A DNA stretch of 64,000 bases, taken from contig JADLZK010004567.1 in assembly GCA_015847255.1 (NCBI GenBank), forward strand, positions 186,001 through 250,000, in the 5' to 3' direction. The translations under genes and the position numbers were made by a program. Source of the stretch: Hyparrhenia diplandra (taxonomy: Eukaryota > Streptophyta > Magnoliopsida > Poales > Poaceae). The notes below the pieces were generated by a model. That model ran no database searches and was not told the origin of the DNA. It worked only from the letters and a program-made list of their open reading frames with translations. Shown here piece by piece: positions 56,497-64,000 of the stretch. How positions within the stretch are numbered: position 1 is the first letter of the stretch; every line of letters begins with the position of its first letter.

Positions 56497-59386
56497 CTGA
56501 TGAAAAAAATGTTTTGTACATGTCACATTCTTCATCATAGCAACGTATACATGATTTTAATAAAGTTTTAGCAGCCAAAATTTTAAATCCAAGACAAAAA
56601 TGTTCTAATAATCTCGGTTATCAATGTCTGTCATATAATTGTACGTAGCAGCCAAAAATTTTAATCCTAGACAAATATGTTCTAATAATCTCAGTTATGA
56701 ATGTCTGTGATATAATTCTAGCAGCCATAATTTTAATCCATGACAATATGTTATAATAATCTCAGTTATGAATGTCTTCCAGAAAATCGTAATTTTAAAT
56801 CCAAGACAAATATTCGAAAACTGCTTTAGAATTTCCTAATTCAAATTTCATTGCCTATTTTTAACATCTTAAATTACTGGGTACATACAGATGCTTAGAT
56901 AATCATGAAAATTTAATGCATGCCAAGATTGCTTATCGTATTGTATGAAGTTGTGAACACAGGGTTGATTATAACTATTTGTGTTTAGTTTTTGTGATGA
57001 GTCATTGTCAACTCTCAACGTTTTTCTTCTATTTTCTTTTTCTTTTTCTACCTCGGTTACCTTCACCCGGCACACGCGGCGTGTCGGAAGACGTTGTTTC
57101 TCAGCTTGTGTTGTGCAGGTGTTGAGCTCGAGACGGTGGTCGACGGCGAGGTGAAGATCAAGGAGGACATGCCGTGCTGATGGACCCGGAGCGGTGAAGG
57201 GCGGGCGTGAGGCTCGGATCAAGGGACCGGATTGCCGGGTGGCCAGCCGTAGTGGCTGACACTTGGGACATCGACAAGTGTGAGGACACGTGTTGTGACC
57301 GTGTTGATCGGGTCAAGACGACAGATGTGCAAGTCGAGCGGGCGGCTCAGAAGACTTGGCGGTCGGGCGGTCGAAGACGGTGGTGACATGTGTCGAAGTG
57401 GTTTGGTGGTTTGGGCCTCAAAACCATCGGCGGCAGGTTTCGCGGGTTTGGGCCTCAAAACCCGGGCGGAGGTTCCGATGGCGGAAGGGCGGCACGTGGC
57501 GGCATCAGGGAGTTCGCGTCGAAGCGAAGCTACCGGTGAGAAGGCGCGGTGGCCGTCGGATCAGAATATGTTCGGGTCAGACCAATATGCCCCTGGCTAT
57601 TCGGTATTGGCCCATGTATCAGTAGGGGTAGAATGGTCATTCGGACCGAGACTATATATAGAGAGGGCAGCCCTCCATCTTAGGTTGCCTCTCCGGTCTG
57701 TAGATTCGTCATTTAGGGTTTCCCCATTCTCTAGTTTGCTTGAGTGTGAGAGGTCCGCACATTTTGAGATCGATTGTTCGTAGGGAAGCACACCCCTTAG
57801 TGTGTGCATGCCCTCTGGGCTTTTCGGATCGATGGATCGTGGTTCGTGTTGTGCAGTGATTTAGAGTTCTTGTGCTCTATTTTCGTCATTCTTCTTTCCT
57901 CCCCCGCTCCGATCCGATTTCTTCGTGTGTGGGTCGATTTGGTTCGTTTTTTTTTGCGTTGAATCAAAGCTTGGCGTGATACAACTTCATCTACCGAAGG
58001 AAATCCGTTGATTTCTCACGTGCTCAAAGATTCAAGCATTTTTGTGTTAGGGTTCGTGTTTTTCGAGTTTGAATCGTGATCTAAAAATCCGGTTGATTTG
58101 CTCGGTCAAAGCGTGAAATTTCTTTGGGGGGATTTGGTCACCTACATGCCTAGATCACCTGGCTAAATTCTTGTGACCTGAGAATGAGTTTTGATTGAGT
58201 GTTGATCGGATTTTGGGATGAGGCGATTTTGGGTTCATGGCTGTTTTTGCTGTTTCAGCAAGGCTCGAACAGTCCAGATCCAAACCTCGGACTGTACGGT
58301 CATCGGGATCGAGCCAGACCTGCTCGTGCTGTGCTCGGTTCTTTAAACTCCGGACAGTCCGCACTCAAGTGGCGGACAGTCCACAACTGTGTTTTTGAAA
58401 CACCAGCAGCTTTGTTTTTCAGTCGGGTTTCAGAATTTTGAACGGCAGATTGTCCGGGGTCTCGGTGCGGACTGTCTGCAGTGCAAATTTTTTGAACTGC
58501 GGACTGTCCACTGCTCATGTGTGGACTGTCCGCAAGTCATTTTTCAGCACTCGTCTAGAACCTGTTTTCGGAGTCTATTTTCGCTGTTTTGAATGCCGGA
58601 CAGTCTGCAGTTCATTTTTTAGCAGCGTCCAGTGAGTCGTCGAGTTTCTGTTGGTCATCATCTTTTTGCCGCCGGACAGTCCACGCCCTTCTACTTGACT
58701 GTCCGCCCCTGTGCTGAAATTGCTGATTTCTCTTGTTCTTGTGCGGGCTTTGCTTCCAACTCTCTCCAGTGTCTCTTGTAGCTGTCTAACACTTCACGTT
58801 TAGCATCTCACTACAAGTTAGTGTCGTGCTACTCATCTCATGGATAGTTTCTTGGTCGGTTTGAGTTTGAGAGAGTCGTGAGAGCTACAAGTCGAAGCTT
58901 TTCAGAAGTTTGGGGCTGGTGTTTGGGCGACACAAATATTGTGATTTATAAATTTTATGATGCCAAATAACATGACAAATTTGGACACCATTATGCATTT
59001 TTGTTGCTAAAATATTTTACCATGTGTGCAAACTATTGTAATTGGTATGTAACCCATAAGGGAAACAATTTTCATAATTGTTAAACTACTAATATTGATA
59101 TACTCAACTACGTATACATGATGTCCACCACAATATGTATAGTTGCATATAGGTACTTCGTTTTTTCCGCAATGGCAGAGATGGATATCTTAGAAGCAAA
59201 TCTAGAGGGTTTGTTATGTTACTTAATAGTATAGCATGTGTGGGAATTTTAATACAGATTTATGGCTACTTTAGGTTTAATTGTAAGAGTTGTGTCTTTA
59301 TATAATGACAAATGGATAATTTAAAGTTGGAGATGTTATGTATACGCAGCCAGAGCACTCAAAAGGATAATAAACAGTTTCCGTAC
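56497..59386 (-). other. Large NLR intron carrying a repetitive insertion
   Basis: The donor AGAG/GTACGG at 59,386 and the acceptor at 56,497 give matching phases (AG + C), joining LREHLQDK to YFIVIDG as in related NLRs. At about 56,590-56,800 a roughly 70-bp unit containing TTTTAATCC and ATAATCTCAGTTATGAATGTC is repeated three times. The GC-rich insert is listed separately. Confidence 0.7.
57040..58930 (+). mobile_element. GC-rich LTR-like insert with GGACTGTCC array
   Basis: An abrupt GC rise inside the AT-rich intron. It has a TATA-like GACTATATATAGAGAGG at about 57,648, a transcribed-looking region after it, and at 58,260-58,710 an array of about ten degenerate copies of the palindrome CGGACTGTCCG. 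The exact ends were not found. A TATA within a 1.9-kb non-coding block fits an LTR. Dispersed GGACAGTCC motifs are familiar from grass gypsy LTRs, so this is probably a solo or broken LTR. Confidence 0.5.
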
Positions 59387-59490
59387 CTCTTATCTTGGAG
59401 ATGCTCTCTTAGATCGTGAATGAGTGTTGGCACCTTGCAGGCTTTTAGTGGCAGCTTCGGGTGAACTTCTGAGAGTACGCTTCTGAGAAC
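59387..59490 (-). pseudogene. NLR exon fragment between RNBS-A and kinase-2
   Basis: The minus strand reads VLSEVHPKLPLKACKVPT then LIHDLREHLQDK and a phase-2 AG before GTACGG. LIxxLREHLQDKR(Y) is the segment just before kinase-2 in rice NLRs. Sequence further upstream belongs to an LTR-like insertion, so the P-loop and coiled coil are cut off here. The upstream limit is approximate. Confidence 0.65.
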
Positions 59491-60134
59491 CATTCTTGAG
59501 CATAGCCGTCTTGAGCAAGTGACTTGACTATATTCACGAATTTGAGTTGCTTCCAAATATCAAGTCGCACTTTATAAATATCATCTAGGTTTTGATCCTT
59601 CACTTCAATATGACCAAGGCTTGATGTAGCTTGTACTAAATGCAAGTACTTCCTTCTTCACCTTAGCTAGGTTCTTCGGTCACCAAGCCATCGCTTGTCA
59701 GTTCACCCTTGCTTAGTACCTCAAAGCCTTTCCTTGCTATCTTCACTACCTCACTCCATCTAGTCACACTTAGTAATGAATACATTGATAATCTCATCTT
59801 TGTGATCTTTTCTTTTAACTAGCAAGCTCTAATAGGTGTGACCAATCCATATGCAATCTCTCTTTGTCACATTCCCAATGTGTGTAAACCTTGCTCTCAC
59901 ATGGATGATAGAATTTCCACAATAGATGAACCTTTGCATGAAATCCATTTGCATTGTTGTCTTGTGCTTGAACAAGATTGTTTCCACAACAATACATCAT
60001 TTTGGCTCTTTACAATATATTACAAGTATATGTGAGATATTCCATTTCCTGTCAACACTTTGCAAACACATTAGACCTTTAATCACGTTGTCATTAATCA
60101 TCCAAAACCCACTTAGGGGCTAGATGCACTTTCA
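59491..60134 (-). mobile_element. LTR-like fragment interrupting the NLR 5' end
   Basis: On minus it starts TGAAAGTGCATCTAGCCCCT and continues AAGTGGGTTTTGGATGATTA, a beginning I recognise as common in grass LTRs. It runs into the NLR exon at about 59,490. The opposite LTR end (CA) and the target duplication were not identified. Confidence 0.55.
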
Positions 60135-60167
60135 CAGGTACTTCTACCTATAGTCTAAAAAGTCTGG

Positions 60168-60302
60168 TTAAGACAACGACAACACAGGCAAAAGGATCTT
60201 TGTTTGCTCCGGATATTTTTGTCCAACAAACCCCATGAATTGTTTAACTGCATCCAAGAATGCATGTGGGAATTGTCTCCCATTATCTAACGTTTTATCC
60301 AT
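60168..60302 (-). other. Unidentified 44-codon open segment
   Basis: After a GCTATAGCAG acceptor-like sequence the minus strand reads MDKTLDNGRQFPHAFLDAVK, then QFMGFVGQKYPEQTKILLPV and a stop. The fluent amphipathic-helix-like wording suggests a real exon of an unknown gene, cut off by the LTR at 60,134. It has no similarity to NLR motifs. Confidence 0.35.
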
Positions 60303-60827
60303 CTGCTATAGCAAAATATGTGTATTCCATTAAAACACTATATAGTGACAAATCTAGCACCAGAAGAAAATACAGTCTTCAAGAGCAATAATTTGTGCAT
60401 TTGTTCATATTATCATATGGGACAGTCTGATTTTCTATGTTTTGTGTGACAAAATATAGTTTCTTTTTCAGTGCACCAAGCGTTGCTTTGAATTGAAATG
60501 TGTACAAAACAACAAAAGAAGGTACTCATAGCTTTGTTCTACGAACTAGCACGGCTTAGCTGCAGGGTGCCTTTTGCACGGCACAAACCTAAAGCGAATG
60601 CCAATGTCACCACGCTCGACTGGAAAAGCTCTGTTGCCTTCCCTCCAAAAGTACGCATGAGCCACCACAACAGACCGAGGATCCTCTGTTGCCGCTACCC
60701 TCTTGCCGCAAGTCAAGCAGGCACAAATTGGTTTACACGTGGAGGAGATATATCCAATTTAGGTCAACATGGAGGGGATCTGTGGAGTATTAAATATCAT
60801 AAAAGTTTCTTGAGATATCAACATAAC

Positions 60828-60900
60828 CAGTCGTCTAGTGTAGTGGTACATAAGTATGGTTGCTTGGTCAGGTCCTTGGTTTGATCCTGCAGAGGGACCT
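60828..60900 (+). repeat. tRNA-derived SINE-like sequence
   Basis: TAGTGTAGTGG resembles a Pol III A box and GGTTTGATCC, about 40 bp on, resembles a B box (GGTTCGANTCC). The region does not fold as a tRNA with a plausible anticodon arm, so a tRNA-related retroposon or chance is more likely than a tRNA gene. Confidence 0.35.
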
Positions 60901-62050
60901 TGTATCGGTTGGATGGACAAATGGTCACCCAAAAACTTATGGCAAAGCACCACATGTGACCTGTGACGATATCATGTGTCGTTGAATGACTATATTTGTG
61001 ACGATATGTGGCTTTGTCACTATTAGTTCAAGACTGAGGCCCATCAACTAACAATGATGCATGATGAAACATAAAATTTTTCTTTGTTGCTATGCATTGT
61101 TCGTTCGATGACACGATTTAGATTCATCACTACAATTTCATCATAGTTGTGCACATTTCTACCAGTAGTCGGGTCACAATCCCATGACAATGGTCCTCCC
61201 CGTACGGATGAGGTTGGACGCCTTCTTGCTGCTCTTAGAGATGTTCTCCATATTGCAAACTTGCCTATGGCCACACAGAGATACATTGTGTGAGAACTCT
61301 GCAAACACAGCCCATCGCGAGCTATAGGTATGAGTCGCCTAGGGGGCGATGGGAATTATATGAACAATAGCGGTGGGCAGTGCTTGGGGCATCTTCGCAC
61401 TATGTGGGGAGAGGTGGGGAGAAATGAAGCCTAATGAGAGAGAGGATGGGATGGGATAGGATTGAATGAGTCTTTGAAGAATAGGAAAGTGGAGATGCAC
61501 CCCCTAAAATTTTTAAAAATAGTGACTATAACTAAACTTTCACCATATTCACCATATATATACACGATATACAAGATAATTAATGTACCCACAAGACATG
61601 CGCACCCCTCTTCAATTGGCTTTAGCTTCACATCTGGCAGGGGCAAAGCCACTTCCAAATTTATGGTGGTGCATTGCTAAGGGAACATACATATTTTGGT
61701 AGAATTCATGTTGAAAATTCTTACTATTACTAATTGGAGGCTCCAACGGAGTCTCCACATTAATTCTCACCGTAAGCGCTAGAAAAAAAGATAAATGCTA
61801 AAAATTCTCATAATAATCAGAAACATCTAACCATCAATCCGGATGACTCTAACAATGATAGTCATTGGATCTATTTTGTTTTTTTCTAAAAAATTACCGT
61901 TGACATTTCTTTATCGCCGTCACTAGAAATAGATATAAAATCTATCCCCAACAACGGCCTTGAGAAATGCGCGCCGTTGACATTCCTAAGCGAAACCACC
62001 ATGTCGGTGATCACACTAGGAACATCAACGGTGATAGACCTTGCCTTAGT
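60901..62050. other. Intergenic repetitive DNA
   Basis: No gene recognised. There are short repeats of GTGACGATAT (60,964 and 60,998) and a transposon-like phrase near 61,340-61,390. CACTAGAAATAG at 61,921 could be a CACTA end, but no partner was found. Confidence 0.35.
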
Positions 62051-63480
62051 TGATATTTATCCGCAAGCGCACGGATCTATCATTGTTGCATTTCACCCGT
62101 AAGTATTGAGGTATTGTTATTTATATTTTCTCAAAGGAAGGCATGTATGTAAGAAGCTAGCATGGCATCGAATACGAGGATACACACACACACAATGGAC
62201 CAACTTGATCATGCGGGGGTAAACAATATGGTTTTATAGACATTGTGACACACACTTAGAGAGCTACCTCAAAGGGTAAAGAAAATAGAGAAAGAATAAA
62301 TGAATGTTCCTAAGTGGACTAGATCAATTCTAGTCATAGCCAATACAAATGAATGTAGTTAGAGTCACATGAATACATGATATAAGAATGGTTAGGTCTA
62401 AGATAATAGGGAGACCCCCGGGTAGATCACGCTACACATTGAGGCATTTTCTGAACTCCTACACAACACATGAACGTGGGGGGGGTTACAAAGGACGGAC
62501 AAGGTTTGTCACTACCCCCGCCGCCTACCCCCCTCAACCGTGGCATTCCGTCATATTCGAAGGCCCCCTGGCACCCGAGCACCATGCCCGCATACAAGGA
62601 AACTACTCACATCCCCCGGGATCCCCACCCTACGGATGGATGGACTAGGACATGAGCAAACCCAAAGGAACGATTTAAACTGTTATCCCACCTCTAATCA
62701 TGTAAGCATTATGAACTATGAAGAACAAGTATGAGCATGTTATGAACAAGACACACAAACTATAAGCTAGTCCATATATCAAGATCAAAGCACACTCATG
62801 ACTATACTCTAATTCAGGTGTAAGACTATTGTAAGAGATTAAGGACTTGCAACAAGAAGAATTCTCCATAGGAGGGATATATTACCAAGTAGCACTCTTC
62901 TTAGGAGACAAGCCCTCCTTGTAGCTCTTCTACTCCAATAACCAAGAAAGTAAGAAGAAGAAGAAGAAGAAGAAGTAGAGAGGTAGAGAGAGGTGGAGGA
63001 GTGGGGTAGAGTGTTGAGTGTGAGGTAGGACTCCAAGAGAGGTGTGTGTTGAGAGAGGAGGAGAGGGGGGCTACTTATACATGGAGGAGAGGGACCTAAG
63101 TGCTAAAAGACACCTAACCGACCTCCTCCCCAGGGCGTCTAGGTCTTTGTGAACATGCCACGTCACCCCGCATCGCCCTCCAACACATTTAATGTACCGC
63201 CTCACCAAGTTTGGGCGGACCCGGTGCCATGGGCGGGCCGCGGCGGGCGGCGGCACCTGGCCAGCCAGGGCTCGATCTAGGCCGGGCTTTGGTCTAAGTG
63301 CGGTCTTTGGGGAGAGATCTTTGGGTGTCGGTGCTTGGCCCCAGGTTGCATCGTGTTTTGGGCTTTCTTCCTTGGGTTGGATGGTTTGTCGAATGCGCTT
63401 TCGGGGAAGGCGCCTTTTCTTGTATTTTCCACTTGTATTTATTTAAATCCTCGCAAAACAATTATTTACGCACTACAAGT
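62051..63480. mobile_element. LTR-like non-coding retroelement remnant
   Basis: ATTTATCCGCAAGCGCACGG followed by TTGCATTTCACCCG is a phrase common in grass LTR elements. Further on come a G-run with a CCCCCCTCAACC stretch, an (AGA)n microsatellite (62,950-62,976), a minus-strand TATA-like ATGTATAAGTAGCC (63,072-63,085) and a GC-rich stretch to 63,420. No gag or pol domain seen. Ends not determined. Confidence 0.4.
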
Positions 63481-64000
63481 GAAAATATGTCAATAATAAA
63501 TGTATAGGAGTATGAGAATGTATAGTTTCACCCCTTTATGGTAGAATGTTGACGGTAAAAAAATATGTCGTTAGTGGCCGTCAACATTACCCACAACTAC
63601 CATTATAAAATTATCATTAAAAGACACCTTAAATACACCCCACCCATGTGGTTGCAAAAATCTAAAATAAACTCTTAATAAAAAATGATTCGATTCAATT
63701 ACTTGGGAGACCACCTTGAGGCGATATTTGCATGCATCTAAATCACACATTATCCCATCACCGCATCGAATACGGAATACCCAAATATCGCCGCCCAAGT
63801 TGCCGTAGCAGCGTGGCGGGCGACATCCGAGATTCACCACCCAAGAGCGCCGTGAAGTCGAACCAAACCCTAGCTCGGGGGCATTTGGCGAAAGCTTTCG
63901 GCGGCGGCGTTCGTTTCACCGAGGTTGAATCATGCGAGAATATCACGATCCATCTAGCGTCACGTTGCTCGATCTCCTCTTTAGTTAGTTCATTGTTGTT
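63481..64000. other. Window end, no gene supported
   Basis: Minus-strand open frames at 63,571-63,840 and 63,758-63,946 have no recognised domain and overlap in different phases. Nothing further supported. Confidence 0.35.

Larger units (their letters stand above)
52355..59490 (-). pseudogene. NLR-CBP60 fusion gene, 5' part damaged
   Basis: One minus-strand gene model: a short NB-ARC exon (59,387-about 59,490), a 2.9-kb intron, a 2.3-kb exon (54,159-56,496) with the rest of NB-ARC, the LRRs and the CBP60 N domain, then eight small exons ending in TGA at 52,355. NLRs are intracellular immune receptors; CBP60 proteins (for example CBP60g and SARD1) are calmodulin-linked transcription regulators of salicylic-acid immunity. 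CBP60 as an integrated bait is therefore plausible, but this is inference. Damage: no coiled coil or P-loop in the window, kinase-2 reading VIDGLWD, the MHD motif deleted with a frameshift near 55,855, and a frameshift near 54,475. All downstream splice sites are canonical. The CBP60 part could still be expressed alone. Confidence 0.8.

Noticed and set aside
60828..60900. tRNA gene
   Set aside because: Only A- and B-box-like elements match. No consistent acceptor stem or anticodon arm could be drawn.
61921..61940. CACTA transposon terminus
   Set aside because: CACTAGAAATAG matches, but no partner end, 3-bp duplication or subterminal repeats were found.
63571..63946. Minus-strand gene at the right edge
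   Set aside because: Two overlapping short frames in different phases with no domain or splice structure that I could support.

Overview
This window is nuclear DNA from a grass, most likely Oryza. The reasons are abundant small inverted-repeat elements with TA, TAA or TTA target duplications, very GC-rich first-exon-like sequence beside AT-rich spacers, gypsy-type LTRs with 5-bp target duplications, and a rearranged block resembling the endogenous rice-tungro-bacilliform-like pararetroviruses known from Oryza. No bacterial, organellar or CRISPR features were seen. Nearly all genes here are broken, captured or interrupted.

Layout. (1) 1-14.05 kb: remains of a minus-strand receptor-like kinase (TATA box, a 21-codon signal-peptide-like exon, a leucine-rich-repeat exon, a membrane segment and three broken kinase exons). 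Its 5' end and upstream region are duplicated in tandem, and a third copy of the upstream region lies at 26.5-28.4 kb. Comparing copies dates small insertions: a TAA-flanked MITE at 8.90-9.17 kb and a hAT-like element at 27.01-27.71 kb both have empty sites in sister copies. (2) 14.05-25.8 kb: AT-rich DNA, then a composite block with an intron-bearing Cu/Zn superoxide dismutase pseudogene, a roughly 55-bp tandem array, purine-rich simple repeats, an orphan promoter plus first exon, and a 1,355-bp solo LTR with a perfect CCGGT duplication. (3) 28.55-50.96 kb: a TTA-flanked MITE split by a 22.1-kb LTR-type insertion with a perfect CTATC duplication. Nested inside are the endogenous pararetrovirus block (30.66-44.31 kb, four leader copies in two opposite orientations, bounded by AT repeats), another MITE, a phosphopantetheinyl transferase gene fragment and a poly(A)-ended retroposon.

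(4) 52.35-59.5 kb, minus strand: the most interesting locus. An NB-ARC/LRR resistance-gene body reads, in one open frame, straight into a CBP60 (calmodulin-binding protein 60) domain. After that the CBP60 middle and C-terminal parts are repeated three times, using exons of 195, 231, 195, 222 and 195 bp that all have phase-0 junctions and end in a normal stop. The C-terminal part is well preserved. The NB-ARC part is damaged: no P-loop in the window, the MHD region deleted with a frameshift, and a second frameshift inside the CBP60 N domain. Retroelement DNA sits in its large intron and at its 5' end. (5) 60.1-64 kb: LTR-like and other repetitive DNA with no recognisable gene.

The genes do not form an operon or pathway. 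The common thread is plant immunity (receptor-kinase remnants and an NLR-CBP60 fusion) in DNA repeatedly broken and reshuffled by mobile elements. Exon boundaries were read by eye from splice signals and protein similarity. All family names come from recognised motifs, not database searches.
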